Of a stretch of 64,000 nucleotides of DNA, positions 31,661-42,769 are shown piece by piece. The notes under the pieces were generated by a model, which was given only the letters and a program-made list of their open reading frames with translations, had not been told where the DNA came from and did not search any database. The translations under genes and the position numbers were made by a program. Source of the stretch: Closterium sp. Naga37s-1 (taxonomy: Eukaryota; Streptophyta; Zygnematophyceae; Desmidiales; Closteriaceae). Every line of letters starts with the position of its first letter. Position 1 is the stretch's first letter. Where the stretch lies: the NCBI GenBank assembly GCA_947471745.1, contig CANJKZ010000932.1, positions 124,001-188,000 of the forward strand, written 5' to 3'.

Positions 31661-34600
31661 TCACGTGTTTGTTGGAAGTGCGGATGACATGAGCTTGCTG
31701 CTGATGCCTGCAGCCAGCCGTCGGTACGCATCGCTGTGCAGCACCTGTGGCGCCTGCTGCTGCTCACTGCGCTCCACCTCCCACACGTGCTGCTCCAGGG
31801 GATAGGCTGCTGCTGCCTCGCCTGCCAGCCCATGCACCATACCCCCTGCCTGCTCCTCCCTCTGCTCCATGTGCCACCCGCCTACCTGCATATGTCTCTC
31901 ACCCACCATATTGCTCAAACCGCCTCCATTCCTCCCCCTCCCCATCTCCAGGGGCACACATCCCAATCCATCAACATGGCCGCCCTCCTCCCACCCATCA
32001 CTGCGTGCCCCCCTGTCCACGCCACAGCCAGCGCCCCACCACACCCCCACCACCCTCTCTGCTGCTGCTGCCACCTCACCTACCCCTGCCCGGCCTGTCT
32101 CTTCCTCACCCCGCACCACCCACCGCCCTTCCCTGCCACCACCACGCACCCCGGCCACCAAGCCCGCACTGCCAACATGCGCCTCGCCCCGCTCGCAGCC
32201 TCCCTGCCCCTCCACCCGCACCCGCTGCTGCCCCACCACCCCCCCACCCACCACCGCTGCTCCCACCTGTGCGCCAGGCAGAGAAGCTGCAGTAGCGGCA
32301 GCAGCAGTGGGCGGGAGCAGTGAGCAGGGTGTGGGGGGCGCGTGCATGGGGGGGGCGTGCATGGGGTAGAGCAGCAGCGCCCTGGCCTTGGCTGCTGCTG
32401 CCAGCGCATGTGAGCCGCGCACGTTCTCTGCTGCACTGCCCCACTGCACAGCCGGGAGCATAGCAGGGCAGCATGTGAGGGGAGGGGAGGGCCATGTCAG
32501 TGCGGAGAGGGGCGATGCAAAGCAGTGGGGAGAAGAACCACCATGAGATACAATGCGGGGAGCACAGTTTGTGAGAGCACAGATTGATACGAACGATGCG
32601 GGCACAACAGCTCAATGCACAGCACATGGCCCCCACACAACAGCTCAATGACCCACCCCCCAAGACCCACCCGCCTGGCGGCCTCCTTGAAGGCCTCGCG
32701 ATGGTCCATGTCCGGGTTGCCCGCGCGCAGCCGCATCATCTCATCCCTGCACACGGCAAGGCGGGGCGGAGGGCAGGTGGCCAGAGAGGCACGCGAGGGA
32801 CAGGCAGAGACGGGACAGAGCAGAGCAGGTTTCAGGCACGTGGAGAGAGTGCAGAGGAGGGAGAAGTGGAGAGTTGTGGATGGAGAAAGAGGAGCACCTG
32901 ATGAAGAGGTTGTAGGTGGACGCCTTGCGATGCCTCTTCACAGGGGCTCCTCCCTCTCTCCCTGCTGCCTTGCTGATTGCCTTGCCACCCCTCTGCTCTC
33001 CCCCCTTGCAGCTCTCCTCCTCCCTGCTGCCATCAGCCACCTCCTCTGACCCCTCCCTTGCCACTGCTTTCGACCCTGCCATGCCATGAGAGGGTGCACA
33101 TGCCATGCGATGAATGGGTACACGTGCCGGGCATGCAGCGAGGGAGAGTGAACACGAGCTGCTGGAACGTGCAGAGGGGAGAAAGAGGCACGAGCAAGAG
33201 TAGTGGGCGGGCGTACCAGTGAGAGTGGCGGCTCGCTTGCGCTTCCTCAGCGCCCGCTGCGCCCTCTTGCTGTCCGCCGCACTCCCCGCCCCGCCAACCC
33301 CTCCATCGCTGCCCGGTGCCGCCTCTGGCGAGTCAGCAGCGACAGTGAGGTGGGCCGTCGTGAGCGGCAGGGAGGGGTGCAGTAGGCCGGTCGCACAGCG
33401 GGGCGCAGCGGGCAGGTGCAGACGCGGGGGGAGTGGCTGCAGGGGGGATTGGACGAGGGGCCGATGAGAACGACTGGAAGGGAGTCGACATAGAACGGAA
33501 AGAGGGGGGGTCTGACAGTAGAGAGAGAGAGAGAGAGATAGAGGAGGAAGGGTAGGAGAGGAAGGGGAGGAGGAGGAGGAGGAGGAGGAGGAGGAGGAGG
33601 AGGAGGAGGAGGAGGAGGAGGAGGAGGAGGAGTGCGAAAGGAAACACTCAGGCGGCCACCTGGCACATACCTCATGGTGCATGCCCTCCTGCAGCCCCAT
33701 CTCCCCAGCAGCAGCCACCTGGCCCCGCTTGCCACTCCCCACCAATGCTACCGCCCTGCGGAGCACAGCAGGCAGCACGCGGCGTGGCGTGCGTGCCAGC
33801 CTGGCGCTGTCGCCCGCTGTGGGTGTGGGGCTGCCGTCGCGCCACGTGCGGTCAACGGAGTCCACCGGCGCTGCCACCGCCTCACCACCACACGCGTGCA
33901 CAGTGCGCCCACCAGCCAGCGGGGCGAGCGCCCCTGGCGGCGCGCCACTGCTGAGCGCACCTCTGTGGGCCCCCCTCGCCCCCCCGCCAGCAGCGGCAGC
34001 TGCCACGTGCACCCCGGCGCCATGAGGTGGTGTGAGCGCGCGAGAGCAGCGCGTGCGAGTGATGGTGGGCAGGCCGGTGGAGGGCAGCGCGAGGAGCGCG
34101 GAGCAGTGGCCGCAGAAGAGTGTGCAGATGGCCGCCAAGGGGATGGCGGCAGGTATGTCGACCTGAGGGGGTGCGAGTGAGATGGGGGCGGGGTGATGAT
34201 GGTAGGACACGTGATGAGGTGATGAGGTGATGGGGTGATGGGGTGATGGGGTGATGGGGTGATGGGGTGATGAGGGCAGTGGCATGAGAATAGGAGGAAG
34301 GAAAGAAAGACAAGGTTAGGGAAAAGAACAATGGCAAAGGAGAGAATCGAAGGAGGGTGCAGACCTGAAGCAGGGAGGAGCAGTGGACGCACGTCACAAG
34401 GGCCGCAGCAAACGGCCCCTCCACCTCGCTGTCGCCTGCCGGCCAACCCCTTTCCCCCTGCTCCCTGCCCGCCACGCCCTCCCCCATCTCGTCTCCCCCT
34501 CCCCCTGGCTCCACTGATGCTGCCACTGCCCTACCCCGTTTGCTCATCGCCTCTGCTGCTGCGCTGCCACGCGCCACTCCCGTTCGCTCTGCATCGCCCC

Positions 34601-35756
34601 CGCCTCTCCCACTGCCACTGCCGCCTGCACCACCACTCCTCGCCCCTGTGCCGCTGCCCATGCCCCCGGCGCCAGCACTGCCGCTGCCGTCGCTGGGCAG
34701 CCCAGAGCCCAGGCGCGCCCCCAACGTGTGCCACACGCCCGACCCACACGCAGCGCCGTCGGGGCTGCAGCACAGTGTGCCGCCGAGGGCAGGGCTGGCG
34801 GGCAGCACGGGGGCGTCCCCTGCGGCGTCGAGCAGGTCGCCGGACGAGCCGATCTGAGAGAGGTCTGCCACCATGCGGTTGTGGACGGTAGGGTGCGGTG
34901 GAGCGGCGTGCATGGAAGGGCAGGCGGGCAGATGCAGGGGAGGGAGGGAGAGGGGCGGCAGGGAGAAGGCGGGGAGCAGGTCCCAGTGGGCGTCGTCGTG
35001 CAGCAGATGCAGCCAGTCATCCGCCCCCCCTTCTGCTGCCATGCCCTCCACCGCTGCACCACGGCGCCCTGTGCCTGCCACAGTGGCTTCCGCAGTAGCT
35101 TGGTTGTCCCCGCGGGCAGCATCAGCAGCAACAGCGAGAGCAGTGGCACTCGTGGCAGCGGCAGCAAGGTCTGGATCCGCGGCAGTAGGGGCAGAAGAGG
35201 CAGCAGGGGTAGCAGGGGCGGTAGAGGGACTGAATGAATCGGCACACACGTTGCTGGCTGCTTCGCGACTAACAGCACCGAGAGCAGCCGGATCATTCCC
35301 GCCTGCCACGCCCTTGCTGTCACTGGGTGCTGTCGCTGCTGCCGGCCAAGCTGTGCTCCCACCCGCCCATTCTGCCTGCTCGCCCTGCTTTCCCTGTTCG
35401 CCTAGCCTGCAGCTCCCGCCTCCTCCATCACGTGCCTCGCCTCCTCCATCACGTGCCTTGCCTCCTCCATCACGTGCCTCGCCTTCCTCCACAGTCCACT
35501 GCCCGCCTTCCTTCCTCCCCTCGCCGCCCTCAACTGCTCCTCCTGCGCTGTTCCCTCCCCCCATGTCACCCGCCTCTCCCTCACGCGCGTCGCCCTCATC
35601 GCCGTCCAGCAGCAGGCGCGTCACGTCCGCCAGGGCCAGCTGCCCCATTCGCCGCATCGCATCGCCCTCGCCCTCGCTCCCTGACATCGCCCACTCGTCT
35701 CGCTCCTCGCTCCAAGCCATGCCTCTTCCAACGCGTGCGTCACTCGCGTCCTCCAT
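31661..35756 (-). CDS. YABBY-type transcription factor, six-exon model
   Basis: Proposed exons on the minus strand: 35756-34365, 34162-33671, 33436-33217, 33075-32898, 32746-32671 and 32443-31661; total 3141 nt, 1046 residues. All five introns are GT-AG and all phases match (0,0,1,2,0). The ATG at 35756 is the first in its frame, with G at +4. A C2C2 zinc finger (C456, C459, C481, C484; VTCVHCSSLLQ joined to ...CTLFCGHCSALL) has the spacing of YABBY fingers and is split by intron 1. The HMG-like YABBY domain spans about 748-795: KRHRKASTYNLFIR ends exon 4, RAGNPDMDHREAFKEAARR ends the 76-nt exon 5, and W787 opens exon 6. Seed-plant YABBYs (about 160-250 aa) are nuclear DNA-binding regulators of lateral-organ polarity. 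Here Ala/Gly/Ser/Pro-rich segments of 450, 260 and 250 residues surround the domains. Introns 2 and 3 are multiples of three and lack stops, so they could be retained; only introns 1, 4 and 5 are demanded by the domain match. The finger-plus-HMG pair makes other C2C2 families unlikely. Function in this organism is unknown. Confidence 0.85.
33563..33632. repeat. (GGA)n microsatellite in intron 2 of the YABBY gene
   Basis: About 23 uninterrupted GGA units on the plus strand, CCT on the transcript. It lies about 130 bases upstream of the proposed acceptor at 33437. Length variation here could affect splicing of intron 2. Confidence 0.85.
34214..34272. repeat. Short tandem repeat in intron 1 of the YABBY gene
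   Basis: About seven 8-bp units of GATGAGGT/GATGGGGT. On the transcript it is a pyrimidine-rich CCCATCAC array about 50 bp before the acceptor at 34163. Confidence 0.8.
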
Positions 35757-36929
35757 CACGCTCTCGCCGCTCCTCGCGCCCTCTCGCACTACCGCGCTCT
35801 CGCCGTGCCACACGCGCCGTCGTTGCTCTCGTAGTGGGTGAGCGAGAGAGGGCGAGCGCAGTGGGTGGCGGCAGCAGCAGGACTTGGCGGCAGGCGGGGA
35901 AGGCGTGGTGTATGAAGGGGCGAGACGCGATGAGCAAAGCGGCGTCGGTGCTTGCCGCACGCGTCTCCATTAAATGCCCCTCCACTCCCCTCGCCTCTCC
36001 CCCCCTCCTCTCAACAGCGACTCGATGTTCTGCGCTCGCGTAAAGCCCAGCGCACTTCCTGACTCCGCGGGGTGGCGTGAGGGTCGCGGAGTGGCGGACG
36101 CAGAGGCGGAGCAACAATCCCACCGTGCCACCCCCATCTGCTCCGCCGCGTCCCCCATCGCCCGCCCACACACCGCCTGCCTTATCGCTCCGCCGAGCAA
36201 CGCCGCGGTGAAACCCTGGTGGGGAAGGGGCTGCCGCGCCAACCTGGAAATTACATGTGGGCGACGCATTCGCGATGAACATCGCATGTCGCTCGGCGAC
36301 TTCAGCGGCCCTCTGATTGGCGGGGGGCACACCGTACGCCTTTTGGCGACGAGATGAGCAGCCCTGTAGGGCGACTCGGAGGGGAGTGTTGTGCAATTTA
36401 CAGCTCGGCGGCGCGAGGTAGAGGGAAGCAGCAGCATGACGTGAGAATCAAGAACGCGCCCTGCTCTGAGCAGATGCTCAGAGCATCCCCTCCTTGGGGA
36501 AACTCGAAGCACGCACCAACCTTCGATAGGTCCGCCACTAGAACCATTCCATGGGATATGTTACGAGTTCTGAAAGTGTTTTGAGTTTGTTACTATTGCA
36601 AATTGAACCATTAAAGGTGGGATTGAACTAATGGCTCAAAGAACATAAGTGTGAGCGAAAACTCAATAGCTAAGACATGCAAACGGAAACACGGTGTTGT
36701 GAGGTCGCGTATGCAGTGTTGGCAGCGAGGTTAGGGTTATTCCCGACGCGTAGGCGACTCCGCCTTGTAAAACAGTAGTTTGGCAAGCGATGGCGAAAGC
36801 AGTTATCCGGTAACGGGCGAAGAATGGTCGACCCCGTGAACAATGTTGTACGAGGTGGGGTTAGGCTCGCATTAACGAATTTGAAAAACTCCTCAGACTA
36901 CCCCCTTCCTAAAGGAAACCCTCCGCTAG
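35757..36929 (-). other. 5' flank of the YABBY gene (leader and promoter region)
   Basis: 35757-36500 is GC-rich and partly open on the minus strand without an ATG in the gene's frame, so it is probably 5' untranslated sequence; an extra upstream exon cannot be excluded. 36500-36900 is AT-richer and holds no gene I can see. A promoter is expected here, but no clear TATA box is visible. Confidence 0.4.
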
Positions 36930-37600
36930 CGCCCCGACCCACGCGCAGCAATCGCGCACACAGCAGCAGCCGCACGTGCTAGAGCCGTACGAGCAGCAGA
37001 AGCTACCCGTACGCCGCTGCAACCACATGCGCAGCAACAGCACGTGCAGCTGCACCCACGCACACGCAGCCGCCGCCGCAACCGTGTGTACAGCAAGCCG
37101 CCCGCGCAAGTTACCTCGTTCCCATGGGCCCACCGCCCCGCGACCCGCTGTCGCCTGTAGCCCGTCGTACGCCCCGAGCTTGCACCCCGTACCCTGACAC
37201 TCGTACGCATCCGCGCCCCGTACGCACCCCGTCGCCCCGTCAAAAGGCCCCGCGGCCTCGCACGCACCCGACCGCACCCCACCGCATTCGACCCCTTTCA
37301 ACCGCACTCGACCGTACTCCACCGCTCTCAACCGCACCCGCCCGCAATTTATCCTCCCTAGCCGCCCGGACTACAACCCGTACTACCGCTCGTACTAGCG
37401 TCCGTCATGTCGTCCGTACTCCTGCCCGTATTGCGACCTGTACTGCCCCCCATACTGTCGTCCGTACTACCGCCCGTACTGCTGCCCGTACTGCCACTAG
37501 TACTGCTGCCCCCACTGCTGCCCATACCGACGCCTGTGCCTCCTCCTGTGGTTGTTTCCTCACGGTTTTCCTCACTATGTCGACGTAGCAGTAGCAGCAG
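36930..37600 (+). repeat. GC-rich leader of element I
   Basis: CGTACCCGTAC-like and CCGCACCCGACCGC-like short repeats with CCCGTACTGC units near 37390-37530. Reading frames here are repeat by-products. Confidence 0.6.
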
Positions 37601-38387
37601 CCGCAGCAGCACCCACAGCTACCTCAGTAGGGGGTTCCTCAGCAACAGTGGGGTCTTGCACGACCATGCCCGTACGTGCTGCTGACTGGCTCACGCCTCG
37701 GTCAGGCATGCGGGGGTGCTCACTCCACCGACTGGTGCTTTGGCCGCCTCACCGACCTTTACTACCAGCGTTCGGCTTCGACGCACCTGCCCCGCAGTGG
37801 GAGTCACTGCTCCGCCGGGGCCACCAGGTGTTTACTATGGATGTGTCTGCTTTGCATGCTGCTTGGTATTCTGCCCATGTCTTATATCCTTATGTTGACT
37901 CTAGTGATGATGGACCTGATTACTCGCGTTTTCCTAGGCTAGGATGCTTGCCTGTAGCTAGTGTAGGTGCTTGTGTAGTTACTAGCCTAGGTGTACCCAC
38001 GGCTGGCGCGTCGCTCTCCTTCACGCTGGAATCTGGGGCTTTTCAGTGCTTCTTCCGCAACCACACCACTCTCATACCTCTTCTTGCTCCAGTCCCAGTT
38101 GCCCTGGCTAATCCTACTTCCGGACCAGCCGTCACTCGCACCTCTATCACCCTCCCGTGTCCGGACGTCCCCTTTTGTTCCCTCATTGGTCTCCACATCC
38201 CCTCGTTCTCCATGAACTTGGTGGGTGTTGGGCACCTTCAGGACTATGGGGTCATAGTCACTTTCCCTGCACACGCGAGGTTCACGACGTGTACGAACGC
38301 TGCGATCGGGTCACGCCTTGCCACGTTTTCATGAGAGCCCCGCTCAGGTCTCTTCACACTACACACTGCGTCCCCCTAGGTAGCTCC
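37600..38387 (+). pseudogene. gag-pol: Gag tail and protease of element I
   Basis: Starts in the part matching HSTQRCFGRLTDAW of element A and runs through the protease region (FTLESGAFQCFFRN; the catalytic DSG has become ESG) and the segment before GAG-pre-integrase. It is cut by the solo LTR at 38388. Confidence 0.75.
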
Positions 38388-39213
38388 TGCGGAGATTACT
38401 CGTACAGCAGGAGCTAGACTACGGGGAAAGGCACGGGGTGATAGGGGTGATCTCTGCGTTCCTTAGTTGTTTGCTCGTGTTCATCACTGCTTGCGCATTC
38501 ACGGGGAAATTTGGCAAGAGTTTCACTAGCAACGATTGACAACAATGGTGCACAATGCAAAGCAACAATGGACTACATCAGATGCTAGCAAGCATGCAGG
38601 CCGACTACCAGCACAGCACGGTCTACCGCGTTCCAGCACTGCATGGTCGACCGCGCTCCAGCAGTGCAAAGTCGCGGTCTGCCAACGCTGCAAGTCGAAG
38701 GCGTGACAACGCTGCTGCAAGGCGTGCTGTACCGCGTTGCATCCGCAGGACAGCAGTGCACCTGCTTTGCAGGTGCTCGCAGCTGGTTGGCGTGCTGTGC
38801 CTCGTCACGTTCACAACACAGAGACCAAGATGACCATGTGCCCACGACTGCACCTGATCCTGAATGTCGACCTCGAGATACCACACCGAGGTCGGCTTCG
38901 CAATAACCTCCTGGGCAACTCTCGCGCACCCCGCAACGCCCGTCGCCTGGGTAACTGGGGCAACCAGATCGGCTTCCAAGCGCCCAAGACGGCGTCCAGA
39001 CGCCCAGGTCGGCATCCAGGCGCCCAGAACGCCGTCCAGACGCCCAGGTCGGCGTCCAGGCGCCTAGGACGCCTTCCAGACGCCCAAGTCAGCGTCCAGG
39101 CGCCCAAGACGGCGTCGCCCACTGCAGCAGGTCGGTTGCGCTCCCCGCGCACCCGACTGCGAAGTCGGCTCCGCCCAAGCAAGGACGGGGCCAACACGCA
39201 GCTCCCGTTGACA
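38388..39213 (-). repeat. Solo LTR of the E family in element I
   Basis: On the minus strand it starts TGTCAACGGGAGC at 39213 with GTGTTGGCCCCG(T)CC...CTTGCTTGGGC, as in the LTR of E, and ends ...AATCTCCGCA at 38388. The flanks GCTCC (38383-38387) and GCTGC (39214-39218) look like a duplication with one change. Recombination between two LTRs would leave such a solo copy. Confidence 0.7.
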
Positions 39214-41537
39214 GCTGCGGCTGGTCTGGTTGTTGCGTTGTGCTCTTGTCGGTCGCTCTCTCACCCGACAGTCCTGTGGCCACCTTCTTGGTCACCTGTC
39301 CCTTCCACGCCTCACATGTCAAGCCACTGTCTTGTCTCAGGTCTCCCGTTCGTATTTGCGTCGCTCCCTCCTTCGCCTGCACTGGCATGCACTCCTTGCG
39401 TCGAGGGTAGGCTGCGTGCCACCTCTCACCCCTCTTCCCTTTGAATGGCCTCCGCGCCCCTCCAGAATCTCCACTTGGACGTTTGGGGCCCCACCCCTTG
39501 CCCCAGGCCCGAAGGGAAGAACTACTTCTTGGTGGTCGTCGACGATTTCACCAGCTACACGACAGTGTTCCCCGTGTGGCAGAAGTTCGACGTGAATTCT
39601 ACCCTGATCCCGTGGTTGCTGGCTACTAGTGCCCAGTGTGGTAGTTGTGTCCTTTATCTCTATTCCGACAGTGGGGGTGAGTTTTGCTCCGGTGTGCTTG
39701 CCAGGTTCTGTCGCGAGTAGGGCATCATCCAGTCCTGGACGCTTCCGTAGTCCCCACGGCAGAAAGGGTTTGCTGAGCGCCGCATAGGCTTGGTTATGGA
39801 GATCGCCCGCACCTCCATGATCCATGCCCATGCGCCCCATTTTCTTTGGTCCTACGTGGTTCGCTACGCCACCCACCAGCTGAAACTCTGGCCATGTGTC
39901 TTTTGCCCGGAGGTTTCACCGACCTATCTTTGGACTGGGTCCCCTGGTATTGAGTCAAAGTTTCATGTCTGGGGTTGGCTTGCGCATGTTCACGATACCT
40001 CTGCAGACAAGCTCTTGTCTCACACCCTCCCCAGTGTCTTCCTTCATTCCCGGTCGACGCCCCTGACTTGACGTTTTACCATCTGCCCCTCAACCGGTTC
40101 CTCGACTCCCACGATGTCACCTTAGATGAGTCCGTGTCCTCCTACGCCCACTACCCTCACTGAGGTATCCCGGTTTCTTCCCCTCCCCACTTCCTAGCTC
40201 CCATTCCTCCTCCTGGTCCTGCTCCTCCGGTATGTCCACCCCACCCAGGTCCTTCCCCGTCAGGTGTGTCTCACGCCACCCCTCTTCTTGCGGTAGCACG
40301 TCCGATGTCGTCTCCCTCACCATAATGGTCTTCACAATCTCCACAGTAGCCTTTGGTACTACCGCGGCAGGTCAAAGTGGACTCTAGGTATGCTGCTACT
40401 GGAGGTTCTGGTGCTGGAGGTGCTTGTTCTGGGGGAACTGGTGTTGCGGGTACTGGGACTGGAGGTGCTGGCACTGGCGGTATTGGTGCTGGGGGTACTG
40501 GCAGTGGAGGTGCTGGTTATGAGGGTGCTAGAGTTGGAGATGCTGACACTGGAGGTGCTAGTTCAGGGAGTGTTGGAGCTAGAGGTGCTGTCGCTGGAGG
40601 TGCTGATTCAGAGGGTGCTGGGGCTGGAGGTGATGGAGCTGGAGGTGCTGACTCTAAGGGTGCTGGATCTGGTTATGGGGGTGTTGGAGCTGGAGGCACT
40701 AACTCGACGCCGCCTGCTCAGCTTGCCGTACACTAATTGACGTGTTTTCAGCATCTTCAACAAATATAGTGAGAGGAGCAGGAGCGGTTGGCACAGGAGC
40801 AGCAGCCACCGCAGCAGCAGCAGCCATCGCAGCAGCAGAAGCAACAGCAGCCACCGCATCAGCAGCAGTAGCATCAGCAGTAGGCGCGGCTGCAGCCGCC
40901 GCAACATCCACTACCGCAGTGGTCGTTGCCAATTGTGACTGGTCATCGGACCCTTCTTCTCCTCCTGGCCGCTCACTATCTCCTCCTGCTTACGGTCCTA
41001 CGTTTCCAACCCCGGACTCGTCTCTGGCTGTGTTCTCTCCTCCACAGTCACGGTCGTCTCTAGTCATCCCGACTCCTCGCACTTACACTGAGGGAGTGTC
41101 GGGACCATAGGCCTCTCCTTCGATAGCAGCCATGGATGCAGAGATGGTGTCTTGGAGATCCACCGGCACGTACGTCGACGCAATTCCCCCTTCCTGGGAG
41201 AACGTAATTGATGGAATGTGGATCTTCAAGGTGAAGCGACTGCCTGGATCTCTGCCTATCTTCAAGGCGCGCTACTTGGCAAAAGGCTTCAGTCAGTGTG
41301 AGGGGGTAGACTTCTTTCATACCTTCTCCCGCACCCCGAAGATGACCACTCTTCGGGTGCTACTACACGTCGCAGCACAGCGAGACTACGAGCTGCACTC
41401 ACTCGACTTCTCCACTGCGTTCCTACAGGGCAACCTGCATGAGGAGATCTGGCTGCGCCGTCCTCCAGGCTTCACTAGCTCTTTCTCGCCTGGGACCCAG
41501 TGGAGCCTAAGACGACCAGTCTATAGTCTCCGCCAGG
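39214..41537 (+). pseudogene. pol: Integrase, linker and RT start of element I
   Basis: GAG-pre-integrase remains (CSCRSLSHPT), integrase core (LHLDVWGPTP near 39475, SDSGGEF near 39667, then a TAG at 39718), the post-core region (39790-40071), a Gly/Ala repeat linker (40353-40740) and RT from 41132 (LDFSTAFLQGNLHEEIW). It is interrupted at 41537 by element J. Stops and frameshifts are numerous. Confidence 0.8.
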
Positions 41538-41846
41538 TGTGAGAGTACAGCGACCGTGGTTACCCATTCTTGCTTATTTTTTTTTTTCTATTATCATTTG
41601 TGATAATTTTCCTAGATTCGTTGCTATACTACAGTTATTATAGTTATAGCACCGAATAAGGTTGCGTGCACCGAATTCTGTTTCGTTTCGATTTATTCCG
41701 CGTGACTTTGCGTGCGCGTGATTCCACCGAATTTATTTTACCGAATTTTATCGTTGATCCCGCCGATTCGGGTACGTTAAAACCAGTTCCGTGTTGATTT
41801 TAAAACCCCCCCCCCCCCCCCCCCCCGCGTGGTTAACCAAATAGGC

Positions 41847-42074
41847 ATGGAGGGGAGCGACGACAAATTTCGACAGGAAATCGCAGCTCTTCGTGCCGAG
41901 CAGGAGCAGACGCGCGCGCCGCTTCAACGACTCGAGGCTCCGCTCGCGAACCAGTCAGCTGTCGCCGTAGCAGAAATGAACGTAGCGCCGAGTGCAACAG
42001 CAACGGCATCGACACCGACATTTTTCCCTGCGACAGCGGCACCAACTAAGACGACACCAGCCACTGGGATCTAG
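41847..42074 (+). pseudogene. gag: Gag N-terminal fragment of gypsy element J
   Basis: ATG 41847, 75 codons (MEGSDDKFRQEIAALRAEQEQ) with a coiled-coil-like start, ending TAG at 42072 at the internal deletion. A poly-C run (about 41806-41826) precedes it. Confidence 0.5.
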
Positions 42075-42621
42075 AGTTACCAACCCTAGAGTTCGCTTAC
42101 AACAACGCTTCCCATGCGTCCACGGGGAAATCACCTTTCTTCCTGTGCTACGGACATGAACCTCTTAGCTCAACCAAGCTCACCGGCACACATCCAGGCC
42201 GCTCATGACTTCGTCACCACCATGCAGCAGCTACGGGAGAAGACTCTGCAACACGATGCAGAACTCCCAGAAGCAGTATGCCAATCGACAGCTTCGTGAT
42301 CACTCAGTAGCAGTCAGAGCTGAGGTTCTTTTGGACACTCGCAACTTGGAATGATCCCATCTACCATTCAAGCTCCGGCCTCTCTTCTTTGGTCCTTTTT
42401 GCGTTGAAGCCATGGTGACACCAGTAACATTCGGCTTGCGCTTACCTACCACGTGGAAGCTTCACAATGCTTTCCATGTTCAGCTACTGAAGCCCTACAA
42501 GGACCCCAACCAACAGTACCTGGGACGGCAACTACCGCCACCGCCACCTGTTCTTGTACAGGATGAACCAGAGTACGAGGTGGAACGTGTTCTCGCTCAT
42601 CGACGCCGACGCAGCAACTAG
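42075..42621 (+). pseudogene. pol: Integrase C-terminal part of gypsy element J
   Basis: Shows the gypsy integrase end: EFAYNNASHASTGKSPFF, a HSVAV..EVLLDTRNL-like stretch in broken frames, then clean LPTTWKLHNAFHVQLLKPYKD and DEPEYEVERVLAHRRR, the start of a chromodomain-like tail typical of chromoviruses. It ends TAG at 42619. Confidence 0.75.
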
Positions 42622-42769
42622 CTCGAGTTTCTGATATGTTGAAAGGGATACGACCCATCGGAGGACAGTTGGGTTACATAAGCTGATATGGGCAACGCAC
42701 GTTGTGCTCTCAATGATTATCTTGTCAATCAGGGTGTTTCTTATGCCACTCAGCATTCAGGGGGGAACG

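Noticed and set aside
31736..32369. Plus-strand Pro/His-rich frames
   Set aside because: Antisense of the last YABBY exon; low complexity and no splice or domain support.
32497..32670. YABBY exon 5 reading through to a stop at 32497
   Set aside because: It would replace the conserved Trp and the end of the HMG-like block; the GT-AG intron to 32443 restores them in phase. It may exist as a minor retained-intron form.
35757..35960. Upstream extension of YABBY exon 1 to 35960
   Set aside because: The extension would start at GTG; the first ATG in frame is 35756, which has a suitable context for a eukaryotic start.
34873..36043. Plus-strand frames of 322 and 238 codons
   Set aside because: Antisense to YABBY exon 1 and its leader in a GC-rich stretch; composition only reflects the opposite strand.
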